A stretch of DNA of 64,000 nucleotides, from positions 62,001 through 126,000 of the forward strand of contig NBAZ01000019.1 of the NCBI GenBank assembly GCA_002794735.1, in the 5' to 3' direction. This DNA comes from Pyrrhoderma lamaoense. Its lineage: Eukaryota > Basidiomycota > Agaricomycetes > Hymenochaetales > Hymenochaetaceae. This document shows positions 24,214-35,950 of the stretch, piece after piece (the first letter of the stretch is position 1; the number at the start of each line of letters is the position of its first letter). The position numbers and the translations under genes were made by a program. The notes beneath the pieces were generated by a model that ran no database searches, was not told where the DNA came from, and saw only the letters and a program-made list of their open reading frames with translations.

Positions 24214-26304
24214 ATGTTTGCACCTGTAGCTGGTGGACTAGTGAGCTAACGTCTTTTTCACAGCATGTTTTGGAGTCACTAAGCTGCTATTAAGCTCGTC
24301 CATTTTCTTTATAAGCAATACGAGATCAGTCCTGCGAACTCCTTCTTATCTCTTGCTCTTCTAGTTGGGACTCCTTTTTCTCCTCTACCTTGCTTTTATA
24401 TCATTCATCTCTTTCACTGGCAGTAGCCCTCCCACCTGGATTTCTACTTTTTTATGCAACACTTACTATAAGCATTATTATATACCGTATCTCTCCTTGG
24501 CATCCATTGGCTAAATATCCTGGACCTTTACTTGCCAAAGTATCACAACTTTACCTAGCTCACTTGACAAAGAAAGGTTCTTTCCATATCATATTGAAAG
24601 AATGGCATGATCACTATGGGCCATACATTCGTATCGGTAAACGTACTTCTCTCAAATCAACGATATTGTCCTAATTTGCCGCATCACAGGTCCAAATCAA
24701 CTCTCATTCGCTGATGCTTCCATGATTCCGAGTGTTATGGGTCCAGACGGGATGCCTAAAGGCCCTAGTATGTTATTTTGAAACAGTTCTATTTCATTCC
24801 TGTGCAGTCACAGAATACCATACATTTCCCTTAGTATTCAATGGTTCACGTCTTCCTGGTGTACCACACAGTGTAGTCACTTCCCGTAACCCCACAGAGC
24901 ATAAACAATTTCGAAAGCCATGGTCTCAAGGATTAAGTGCAGCCTCTATCAGAGAGTACAAGCCGATTCTCTGTCGGCGTTCTCTGCAGCTAGTGGAGAC
25001 TATTAGCAGAGAAGCTAATTCTGATAGCGAAATGAGAGTGGACATCACGAAATGGATGAGTTTCTTCGCTGCAGATTTCATGGGTGATATGGCGTGCGTT
25101 GATAAACTATTACGAGAATCATTGTGTTGTTTAAACGCTTTAATCTTAGCTTTGGTGGTGGGTTCGAGCTCATGCGTGACGGAGATGTGAATGGGATATG
25201 GACTATAATAAATGATAATATGGCGTAATTATAACTTTATAAAGGTGATACATCGTGCAAAATCTTCTAATATTTATTTCATCTTTTAGTACTCAATCGG
25301 CACTCCAACGCATCCCTTGGTGTACACAAGTTGTATCTCGGTTACCTTTCGTCGTTGCAGCAATGGTGAAATTAAACAAGTTCGTTCTAGACTGTGTCAA
25401 TCTGCGGCTTTCTCGTGGAGTAGGTTACTGCAAAGATCTCTTCTATCATCTGGCACATGAGGATGAGCCGGGTTATGTGATAAAGTTACCTTCGTTATGT
25501 GAAGATGCGAAGATTGCCATTGTTGCGGGTTCTGACACTACGGCATCAACATTGACAAATATAATTTTCTATCTAGTCACAAACTCTGAAATTTATTCTC
25601 GTTTGCGGGCAGAACTCGATAAATCATTTCCCCGGAGGAAGGTGATCCATTTGATTTCTCTCGTCTTGCAGAATTGCCATACTTGAATTCTGTCATGTCG
25701 GTATACCCTCTTACTAAATCTTCCTATCGCAAACTGAAACAATCGTGTTCTTTATTGTGCCTGCATCTTGATAATAGAAATGAAGCACTTCGTCTGTATC
25801 CACCTGTCCCCACAGACTTACAACGGTCTCCTCTAGCCGGCACGAAAGCGAAGCAAATCGGCGAACAGTCAGTAATGATCATTTCAACAAAGGTCTCTTA
25901 TCATCTCACATCCTTTCTTTAGCACAATTCTAGAAGACACTTCTGTACTTCTCCCGCCATACGTGATTCACCGACAAGAGCGTTATTTCTCGTACCCTGA
26001 CAAATTTATCCCCGAGCGCTGGTTGCAGCCTGCTCATGATAAGATGGCTTCAAACAAGAAACTGGGTCGTACGATTTTCAAGCACGATCAGTCAGCATTC
26101 TTTCCCTTTTCCTTCGGACCAGCGATTTGTGCCGGAAAGTTGTTGGCACTCCAAGAAATTCGTGTGGTCATCGCGTTACTTCTTCAACGATTCGATTTAC
26201 ATCCCTCCAAAAGTTATGATTACTCTAAATGGGAGGGAAACACCTGCAGCTTTTTTGTACTCAAATTGGACTCGTTACCTATCGTCATTAGCCCAAGAAA
26301 CTAA
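24214..26304 (+). CDS. Cytochrome P450 monooxygenase, copy C
   Basis: Third tandem P450. Eight exons: 24214-24240 (MFAPVAGGL), 24295-24636, 24690-24767, 24835-25093, 25150-25224, 25290-25696, 25778-25867 and 25923-26304 (about 553 aa). It carries an N-terminal anchor, the hinge HPLAKYPGPLLA, the I-helix AGSDTTAST, the K-helix EALR, FIPERW, and the haem loop FSFGPAICAGK with its Cys. One base is missing near 24388 (anchor region) and one in the C-run at 25629-25632, the same homologous position as in copy B. The donor after exon 6 is GTCGGT, also non-consensus like its counterpart in B. High similarity and shared 5' flank point to a recent tandem duplication. Substrate unknown. Confidence 0.87.
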
Positions 26305-27264
26305 GAAGAAAAAGGAATGTACTTGTAGAAATATCAATACACGTATACTTATCAAAAAATAGGTTATCATCACACAGATGCGCGTTCATGATAGCTTCCG
26401 CTTTTTTGCTTTTTGAAGTAACGGAATCTGCGTCAAATCTACGTATTAATCCTTATGGGGTCTACAAAATTCCAGATCCCAGATCCGCGGGATAGTAATA
26501 GAAATACAGATTCCTAACTTATTTCATCAGAAAATTAGTTTTCTTAAATAATTTAAGAAACTAACCGAGAATATATATATTACGCATCCTTATATTCTCA
26601 ATCTCATTGAATTTCGATAAGGGGTTTAAGGTGCACAATCGTCACTTAGTACTGCCCGTTTCACAACTTCTATCAATTGCTTTATATCTGAAGAAGCCTG
26701 TTAAATGGCCTAACCCTCCCAAGACCTGGAGCTTAGCTCTGCCAAATCAGAGAAATGATTCCACCGACTGAATCTATAATTTGACGCTAAAGTTGTTTTA
26801 TTATTTTCACTATTGCCATAGAAATCGACACATTATATGTTCTGAAAACTAAAACATCGGACCCACTATGAGTAGACCATGATCAATATCTTGACGGACT
26901 GAAAAAGTCTTACAGTATAAGAGAGAAATGGGCATGTGCCAACCGAATCGTGGACACATAGGCTTCATGGACGGTTAAAACTTAGGAGTATCCTGAAATA
27001 GCAATTCATCACCGAAACTGAAAAATTATCAAACCATTATATTCGTCATTAGGCGTCACTAACAAAAAAAATACTTATACATGCGCAGATTTACAAAACA
27101 GATAGAAAAAAAGCGTAGCATATAAAGGGTATCACCGTTACTCGACGAAAAAAGTCCAAAACCAAAGTCGTTGATGAAGAGTTCTTACAGAAGATGAAAA
27201 TTTGTAAGGCTACTGGGTAATAAGGAGTGCTTCCCAGTGATCACAATAACCTAGCCTTCTACGC
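26305..27264. other. Convergent intergenic region
   Basis: AT-rich DNA between the 3' ends of P450 copy C and the PARP-finger gene. No gene, repeat or clear terminator is seen. Confidence 0.5.
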
Positions 27265-28766
27265 TTATTCAGTATCTTCTTCAGACACCTTTTCCAATTT
27301 AGAGCCTGATTTCGCTTTTTTAGAAGCAGGTTTAGGTTTGGACTCTGCCTTCTTTGAAGCAGGTTTTGGCTTAGGTTCCGATTTCTTGGAGGCGGACTTG
27401 GCCTTCGAAGTTGGCTGATTTAAAGGCGGACATGAACACGAAAATTTCTAGGATAAAGTGCAAAGAAATATATACCTTAGCCTTCTTCGGTTTCACCTCT
27501 TCCTCCTTGTCCTCTTCTTCCTCACCCTCTGAAACTTTGTCAAGTTCATCACCAAAGTCTTCTCCGGAATCTTCGTCTCCTTTGTCTGTACGTGACAATT
27601 AAGCTGTGTGTCTCTCTTTTAAAATATAGAAATATCTATCTAACCTTCTTTGTTTTGCCGTTGCTTTTTGTTGCTCGCTTCTTCTTAGTTGCATCTTTAC
27701 CGTTTTTTCTTGGCCTATGTTTCAAGTTAAAAATTGTCTTAGGTGGAAAATAATTATTATTCAAACCTTCGGTTCCGCTTTCTTGCGAGCTCGTTTAGCA
27801 GGCTTTGGCTCAATTTCATCTTCGCCCTCGTCATCTGCAATTTTCTGTTTTATTGATTTCAGGGGTAGTTAAACCATATGAGCAGTTTCAGTAAGTACCT
27901 TGACAGACTCTTTGGCCTTCTTCTTTGGTTTTTCTTCTTCTTTGTCTGCATCAGCCTTCTAGAGATCCAACGTGTCAGTTGAAGTTGCATCGTCTATAAT
28001 AATAGCAAACTACCTTCACACGCTTGCGTGGTGCAGCTTTTTTCTTATCTTTATCCTCTACCTCAGCTTCTTCGTTGTCCTATTAGCAAGATGTCATGAG
28101 AAGATGATATGAAACAGTGAAAATAAAGACTGACTGCTTTACGCTTCTTGGATGTAGTTTTCTTAGCCGCTTTCTTCTTTTTATCGTCCTCTTCTTTCTC
28201 ATCCTCTTCCGTGTTCTTGCGAGCACTCTCGGGTATATCTTCTTCAGCTACATGGCCTTCCTCCCAAGCCTTTCTGACACGCTCTTGGTCTTCCTCAGGG
28301 AGTTCATCAAACCCGTCGAGATCAGCAGCGTCTTCAAACATATTCTTTGCATTTGTAATAATTTTGTCAGTCACACAACCCCAGTGACGCCAAGCGCTGG
28401 ATAAGATAGGTCAATAGAGATGCATGGAGATGAGGTGACGTAACTTACAATGATGTATTCCCCCGGAAATCGACGATACTCCCCAACGGAGCTCTCCCTT
28501 TCCGATTGCAGTACCTAGGAAAAGATATCAGAAATACGCGTCTAACGCGGTTTATAAGCGTGTAGATTATCTATTTGCTTACCACTGCATGGTTTGGGGC
28601 CTTGTAATGAAGGTGGTTGAGAAGATATCAATGTCAATATTGCAAACCACAATGCAGAACTTTATTGATAAATGACCAAGAACATACCTTTACACTTTGC
28701 TCTACTTGTTGAAGCAATTTCGAGTCTGTATCCACTCTTCTTTCCGCCGTTTTCTGTATCAGACAT
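27265..28766 (-). CDS. PARP-type zinc-finger protein with acidic/Lys-rich tail
   Basis: Small nuclear-type protein with one PARP-like DNA-nick-binding zinc finger and no ADP-ribosyltransferase domain. Starts MSDTENGGKKSGYRLEIAST. The zinc ligands are Cys in AKCKG, Cys in KPCSG, and His and Cys in AWRHWGC, followed by the typical DLDGFDELPEEDQERV and DIPESARK. Verified exons: 28766-28688, an 18-nt exon 28600-28583 carrying the second Cys, 28514-28449 (one base missing in the G-run of TGGGGAGT), and 28396-28135. Exons 28079-28014, 27958-27899 and 27844-27767 keep phase and encode Lys/Glu-rich tail. The last exons, to about 27265, include a KPKPASKK-type repeat and end EEDTE. A second frame discrepancy occurs at an A-run near 27705, and the exact tail exons are uncertain. 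Similar small zf-PARP proteins are known in fungi. Binding to DNA breaks is inferred from the finger. Confidence 0.82.
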
Positions 28767-29111
28767 TGTATGTATTGAATGAGGTGGTGATGAGAAAAAA
28801 AGATGAGATGAGTAGTGAAGAGAAACCAAACGCGGCGCAAGACTTCAGCTGGTTGCGATTAAGAAATATTCCCACGATCATTACATATGCGAGTTAAATT
28901 ACTAAATAAGCAATGTCTTTATTCAACGAAAGCAATGATTATTGTCTTTGATAAATACATCTATTGAAGGGTCAATATTTGGCTCTAGGGATATCTTCCT
29001 TGATGTAGCTATCTCTCAAAACATGAATCAAATATCACACAAATCTATTAATAACTTTCTTTATATCTTCACAAAGTCCTAGAGACTGGACGAGAGGTTA
29101 CGTACTACTTT
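28767..29111. other. Intergenic region
   Basis: Promoter side of the PARP-finger gene and 3' end of the kinase-fold gene, both on the minus strand. Nothing else is seen. Confidence 0.45.
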
Positions 29112-31285
29112 TTATCTGCTAAGCGTTCCGTAGGTCTTCTTTTTGTAACTTTGCTGGTTTCTTTTTTCTATTCTCTGGGAAGTAGTTAGGATAGGTGCTT
29201 GCTCTTGCCTCCCCGTCTGGGATACAGAAGCTATAGGTCTCGAGGAAGGATTTCTTTTCTGATGAATTTTACTTCGGTCTGCCGTTGTAGTCCGTTTTAA
29301 TCCATTGCTCGAGATACTTTTCTCATTTCCCCTTGTAGAAGGACTCCCCACTCTCCTTGTATCATGAGTAGAGAGACCCCTATTACTCTGGGAAATACGA
29401 TCGCGCATTTCAGGGCTTGTATTCTCTATTTTATCCTTACTACGCCCCTCGTTTCGTGCAACCGGGCCTACGGGTGTATCAAGTCTTTCCAGCTGGTTAT
29501 CTGGTGTTAACTGTATTTGTGGAATGTGTAATTCTATTCTTGGAGCAGAACTTCCTATATGCATCGGCTTCTCATGCAAACTATCAGATCTAGCTAGATC
29601 GTACGTGTCTTTTTTCCTAGCCTTGAGTCTGTTCAAGAGCTTGCCTTCTGTAAGTATGCCTCTGCTTTTCCTTGTCTCTGCTCTATTCTTATCCTTTCCA
29701 CCGATTGGTGTTGATCTCTCTGGTTTTGGAGCCGGAGAAGGTTCTGGCCTAGGAGGAGGCTTAGAATGCGGGGATGGTTTTGGTTTTGGGAGCACCGTTA
29801 CAGATCTGATGAACTGAGGACATATATGATCAAAGACAGAGATTTATCAATAAAATGAGAGAGAGAAATCAGATAACTATGCAATTACCTCGTGTTTCAA
29901 AGCAGCTTCTGCAGATGCGCGATAAAATCTCCTTTTCCGCAATAAACTCTGTACAAAATCCTTAGCTATATAAAGACGCGTTGAGGACGAAAGAGCAGAT
30001 ATCAGAGAAGTGATACACACCCGCTGGGGATATATTGTCCCAGAGAGGCCCTTCATAACTAATTTTCAGAGCCGTTTCCTCTTTTTCATCTCCGTCATCA
30101 GAGAATAATTTGACCAACTTATCCTCCGTTTCACCATCATATGGTAGACTTCCTGTTAAAAATTGATATACCATAACTCTAATAGTGTTAAGAGAGATGT
30201 TTCTCAAGTAAGTGCGCAGCTGAAGAAACAGGATATAAAAACATACCCCGTTGACCACATGTCCGCTTTTGTGCCCTTGAATGCGTCGACTCTATGTCCA
30301 TTTTCACGGACAATTTCCGGAGCCACGTACTTATTAGTCCCTGCAGTTGCGAATTTCCGTGTAGATTCAGTCACTTTGACGGCACTATAATTGAGTGCAA
30401 ACATATCAATTTTAATCGTGATGATGATCTAAGAGAAATGTTAGTATAGATGAGAACTAACTTACAGATTAAAATCAACTATAAGTACATCCGACGTCTC
30501 TGAAGTTGTTCGGTATACAATATTCTCCGGCCTAGAATCTTGATTGAGTTTAAATATAAAGTAGATGAGTTTATGAGACTAACTTGATATCTCGGTGTAG
30601 TACATTCATCCTGTGAAGGTATTCAAGTCCTCGCAGCACAGATCTAGTGAGACGATAAAACCATTTATTCGAGTACGATAGATAGTGTCAGAGTAGGATC
30701 TGAGAAAACTATGAAGAAAAGTCACTCTACCTTGTCACAAAGGCGGTATGTTTCTCCTCAAACTTTTGTTTACGGTCGAGCCTTTGTTGGAGGTCCCCAC
30801 CTCTTGCATACTGATATGATAGATACCAGCATTTCCTAGATTCAAAAGAGTCGTAGAACATAGCCTAGATACAAAGCAAAATTAATAACAAAGGTAACAG
30901 GACAGTTGATTGCATTAACATACAAGGTTTTCATGTCGAATACCTTTCATGATTTCTATTTCGTCTGGTGGATTCGGCCTAACTGACACTCCCTTTTTTT
31001 CCGGTTTTCTTGTAACTCTCAGTACGACCTCCAGCTTACCAGGCTGGATTCCAGGAAAACCTCTTGGAACCGACCATACGCAATGCTAATCCGAGGCATT
31101 GTTAATAAGTTGTAAGTTGAATGACAAGGAATACCCACCACAACATCACAGTAGGATCCTTGACCTATCTGCCTCCCTATATCATATTGAAATTTCTTTT
31201 TAGCCGACTTCGGTTGCCCGATGCAAAGCCGATTATAGTTATCTTTATTATATTTTGGCCCGACGGGTCTGTGAAACTCTGACAT
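29112..31285 (-). CDS. Protein-kinase-fold protein with altered catalytic motifs
   Basis: Nine exons, all in phase (31285-31139, 31085-30924, 30864-30731, 30643-30584, 30531-30466, 30384-30247, 30178-30021, 29965-29889, 29813-29112; 547 aa). Kinase domain about residues 35-310: glycine loop IGQGSYCDVV (40-49), alpha-C Glu region DEIEIMK, HRDIKPEN (164-171), VAPE (210-213), and a lobe ending RASAEAALKHE. The beta-3 Lys expected in a VAIK motif is Arg72 (VVLR), and DFG is DFN (187-189). The catalytic Asp of HRD and the metal Asp of DFN are kept. It may be a pseudokinase or an atypical kinase; the general layout recalls CAMK-like kinases. The C-terminal ~230 residues are basic, Pro/Ser-rich and disordered. 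Because all splice phases fit, these substitutions are not due to a frame error. The substrate and pathway cannot be told. Confidence 0.88.
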
Positions 31286-32026
31286 TCAACCGGAACGATC
31301 TCGTACAGTAAAGTGGGCCAAGCAGGCACACGATAGTAGTAACGATCCAGGGCGCCGTATCACAAGTACTTGATGCCTTTACTGCTAGCACTAGAGATCT
31401 CTAGTGAAAAAGAGTGTAAAGGACGATTGTGATGGCAGGACGTAAATGAGAAAGGGCGTCGCAATGAAAATACTGAAACATGGCACCTTTTAAGGGATTA
31501 GTGCTGTAGAAGTCCAGCAGTGTAAAGACGGAATCAATCTATTGGCTCGGAGCAATCAAGTTTGCACCAGAGATGAAGTTTGCTTTATAGGCGAGATTTG
31601 CGGCATTGGACAAAACGACTTCGAAGGCATGGATATTCCAACGTTATTCATAAGCAATAAGGATTGAGTATAAGAGATATATTAAATTTCTCGTCAGGTT
31701 AGCTCACGTAGCTAGTAATTGTATCGTAAAAGGACTCATCGACTGAGTGAGTACACAAAATCATGGATTGTTTATATATTGCATGCACACACTAGCAAAT
31801 AAAATAGGATTATATAACTGAAAGAGAGTTTATTTTCGGGATTTTCCGCATGCTTATTCCTATCTCATTACGTAAGTAAGGCTTAATATGCATTGCACGA
31901 CTTATTCGCACATCGTTTCAGCCGTCAGTTGTGCATCATTGCTTCGGACTTACTGCAACGACTATCAGTGGCTCCCGACCCGCCGCAAAGGTTAGTCCAA
32001 GTCCGTCTGTTCTAGGTTGTCAAAAT
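31286..32026. other. Divergent promoter region
   Basis: About 740 bp between the kinase-fold gene (minus) and the membrane-anchored protein gene (plus). It must hold both promoters. No defined box can be supported. Confidence 0.4.
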
Positions 32027-33510
32027 ATGCCTAGTCCTGCTGTCTATGTCGTCACCGTCGTCGGCGCAGTTGCGGTCGGTTTAGCTTTCAAGGAGGTCAG
32101 TTCCCGTTGTTGCCATTGTCTCATTAATACCATATTTTATTATATAAAAACTGATACCAGTCTCACCTTTGCACAGTTTATATACGACCCTTATATCGCT
32201 CCCAGACTTCATCCCCACGTAGAGGCCTGGTCCAATGAACTGCAGAGACAACGGAGGAGGCGGAGAAGGGGTCCTGTACTCGTATCCGCTCATCCTTCTG
32301 AGACTCATTCCTTGCATGAGAGTGAGGACACGCGTTCACACGTTGACTCACCCTTATTGAGAGATAACTCCATACATGAATTGCACGAGATGGGTGATGC
32401 ATATACTAGACGAAACAATCGCTCGATTCAGCAGGCATTTCGACAAGTACAAGTCGGAACACTCACGCTGGTAGCGTGCTTCGCCAACGTTCCTCTGCTC
32501 CTAATACGGGAACCAATATGAACCATCTGCCGCAAATACCTTCAGCACAAAACACTCGACCTAACTCTGAATTTTTAGATATTGTAAGTCACTATACTAC
32601 TACTTATATTTTAATACTAACTTGATTCTTCTACCTTCGATCATTGTAGCCAAACGAGGATGAAATACCTTATGTTCCATTATCACCCTCCTCTACTGAT
32701 GCTCGTGTAGATGCGGTAACGAATCATGGAAATACACCCAATCCATTTCCATCCTTGCGCTCTCCAACTCTTTCTCCGACCCAGTCTCAATTTTCCGTCG
32801 GTTCTGATTCTGTTACAATAGATTCTATGACATCACCCGTTCATTCATCTTCTCCTTTACATTCGCGTATCAGTATTATTTTTGATGCCGATACCGAGAT
32901 TCAAAATGATGAACACCAACCGAAAGTTCATCTCCCAACTCCGCCCGATACCTTGTCGAGTCACTCTCCAAGTCTTTCCAGGAGTTTAGTTATAAATTCT
33001 GGAGAGAACATTGCTGCCCAAGAAACAGAAAGTGTGCCTGTGATAAATGTACCTCCGGCTGACCAGTCTACGCAAACACCATTCGCTCCTTCTGAGCGTG
33101 AAGGTCAGGTCGTCCCGTTGTCGATGACTAGTTCAAGTACCTCTATAGTCTCATATAATACCGCTCTTTCCTCAAGATCTCCGAGCTCTAGTTCTGGTTT
33201 CATATCCTTTCCCACTTCACCGCTTACAACTCAAATGCAGTTGGACTCATGGGTTCCCGAAGAACAAGGAGGATTCTTTACTCGTTCTAACACCCCATCT
33301 ACAATTTCGGATTTAGACTCCTTGGTTCGTAGCCCATTCAGCAATATTGATGATCTAAGTGATGCGGAAGATATCTTCACCATACGCCCGTCCACATCTG
33401 AAGTGAATGACCCTGCGGTTTGGCATGTTAGGAGTGAAGAAGAATTGTTAAGCGACTCAACAAGTGAAGGAAGCTGGGAAGAGCTTCACACCAATCCTAG
33501 ATCTCCTTAA
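32027..33510 (+). CDS. Membrane-anchored Ser/Pro-rich protein, function unknown
   Basis: Unrecognised. Exons 32027-32095, 32177-32583 and 32650-33510, with GT-AG introns of 81 and 66 bp. The N-terminus MPSPAVYVVTVVGAVAVGLA is a likely single transmembrane anchor, continuing FKEFIYDPYIAPRLHPHVEAW. A basic patch (RQRRRRRRG) follows directly, suggesting a cytosolic C-terminal part. The remaining ~370 residues are Ser/Thr/Pro-rich with acidic clusters and end with SDAEDIFTIRPSTS and SEGSWEELHTNPRSP. One base must be missing near 32458-32464 to join exon 2 into a single frame. The product is then 445 aa. The ATG is the first one followed by the hydrophobic segment. Confidence 0.65.
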
Positions 33511-34275
33511 TCATTCAGGTTAACTCTTACAAGCATTAAACCATCATTTACCCGTAATACTAGACAAACAATTTACGGGACGGCAAATGGTAACTCCCCA
33601 TTAGGAAGTACCGCATTTACATACTTTTTACGTTTTTACGAGATTCCGCTATTCTTTGCTCTGCATTTTTCTCTTGTACTTTCCTCAAGGAATTCAACCT
33701 ATGCATAGTTCGTACTGATATTCATTTACCCGAGTACTTTGTATCCTTTCAATCATTCAGCCTTTATATTGATTGAAGGCGCAATTCCGTATAGCTCAGG
33801 ACTTGCTATTAATTATACTCGCTTATCTTTGCTTCTATGCTTCGCTTCCTCTGTATTAATTTTTTGTGGGGTCTGCATATTCATCTGTACATATACGAAG
33901 CTCTTACTGTAACAATATTTTACTGCTTTCATGAACTGTACTGCATTTTCTCTGTTTTGTACTTGATAGGTCTTTATTTCTGTGATATTAATCTTTACAT
34001 TGACAAGAAATGAGAGATGGAGTGTTTAAGGCTACCGCGTTTAGAACAGTATAAAGCTCTCCATACGTATTCACAACGTTGTTGTATAGAGGCAACATTC
34101 ATGTAGTACACTCTTGAGCTCCTTCACACGGATCAAAGATTCTACAAAACTACTAAGTACAAATTAATAGTTTGTCTTATCTGATGTAAAGTTTATTCCT
34201 TATTGGCAGCCACCAAATCAATCAGAGCTGATCAACGAAAGTCTATCCGATTCATGGCTCTCAAGATAGGCACAA
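33511..34275. other. Convergent intergenic region
   Basis: 3' flank of the membrane-anchored protein gene and 3' flank of the first DUF6534 gene. T-rich DNA with no gene seen. Confidence 0.5.
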
Positions 34276-35950
34276 TCAATCTGAGTTGGACTAAATTATT
34301 AGATACAAAGTTTTCATAAGATACAGTGAGAACAACTCACCTTATGCTCAGGTACCTGTTTTAGATACATATTACTACTATCTGTTCTCTGAAAAATCAC
34401 CGTTTCAACTTGAATAGCCATCATCATGCCAGTATCTGTTGCTGCTGACTGTGTCAACCCGGTGATATAGTTGCGTGCGTTCAACCTATTCGAATGTTTT
34501 AGAGAATAATATCTATAAAAACACTAGAGCTTACGTCGAGAGTAGCGTATTCGTGTATGCTATATAGTTACGTTAGTATCAGAAATTATCTGGAAAAACC
34601 TGAAGAAAGATATCATATACCTTTGCTGACAAAGAAGTAAAGTGTTGTGTATATCAATATATTCTCATTAACTCGGATCTAGTAGATAACTTAGGTATCT
34701 CAAACTATAATCTAGGTTATGTGATCTTGGTACTAACCATCACAATAATGATGAGGGAGAGGATAGTTGGAATGGCTCCTGTATTAACAGTGCACATAAT
34801 TAGTCGGTTGATGATATTGTCCGACTTCTTAAACCCTGTCCTGGATTGATGTAAAAGAATAGCAAGGGTGATAGCGATTATTGTGTCCGCAATCAATATC
34901 GTTGAAAAGTAAAGCGTCAAAGGCCAGGTATATAATTCAATGGCTTCAAACTTCTTTACGCCCAAACTGTAGTATAATGAGTACACACAATAGGAAATAT
35001 TGAGTAAAACAGGTAACAGAAACCCACACGTTATGCAGTTCTACTATAGACAAAGAGTCCATGAGCATCAGTAGTTTATCAGTGAAACAAGTACTAACAT
35101 ATGGAACATATGACCTCCAAAATGATAAAAACGGTGATAATCATGACTAGCTTAACGTTCTTCTTGCTTACTTCATTCGCATAAAGTCAATGATCATTTT
35201 GAGCTGGAGTAAAACTTTTTGGAAATCTCACAAATCCATATACGGTATAACAGGACGAGATGTGCAAGCTCAGTAACAAGTATCTATAGTTAGACAACGT
35301 GAGCAGAAATTTGAAAACCATTATTCGACGAAACTTACACTAAAGATTGAGGAGAACTTTTGATGTTCGGTATAAGTGGAGGGTATTTTATAGCAGTGAG
35401 CGTAAACGTACTGCAATAGAGGGTTCCGAACTTGCCAACTTCTCTGGTTTGGAATAATCGGCGACAAGATAGCCGTAGGCAGTTTGCAACATTAATGCTT
35501 GATGCGCGGTGTCAAATGCCCATACCAAAAATACCTAATTAATATACATTAACATAGCTATTAGCACAAGCTTATACAAAAGATTTGCTAACAAGTATCT
35601 TAATCCATAAAACATCTTTTCCATAGCGCTAGTAACAATTCTTGAGATTGCAGAGTAAAACTCTTTCATTGATGATGTCTCACATTATAGTAGTAGTACG
35701 TTTGCAACGTTGCTATACCCCAAAGTCTGGCCAATTATTATCAGTAGATAGCAGATGAAGTATACAAATTTTCATACGCCATAGTTAACCTACAACATTG
35801 CAGTAGTTTTCAGCTATCTGATAGTGCTCTTAAGGTCGTCACCTACGTCGCCCCAAAGTAAACTACTCCAAGCTTTGGAGATAGCTCTTAGTAGGAGATA
35901 TATGATTGTTAGTCTTAGCTTACTGAGGTATATATGTCTTTAGGGGACAT
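34276..35950 (-). CDS. DUF6534 family multi-pass membrane protein, copy 1
   Basis: Orphan membrane protein of the basidiomycete DUF6534 family, probably seven transmembrane helices; role unknown. Starts MSPKDIYTS, without the MSG.xKDLYD start of the other copies, then LGVVYFGAT. Its 12-nt exon encodes LTMA instead of ITMS. Recognisable blocks are RYGKDVLWIKIL, VFLVWAFDTAHQALMLQ, and HQSRTGFKKSDNIINRLIM with CTVNTGAIPT. Exons 14 and 15 of the other copies are fused here: the frame runs from LNAR through QVETV to EHK with no intron. The C-terminus is SNSD. This is the most diverged complete copy, at the edge of the array, and it has no TGATGACGCCGTT box upstream. No frame break was found in the exons examined. 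Confidence 0.82.
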
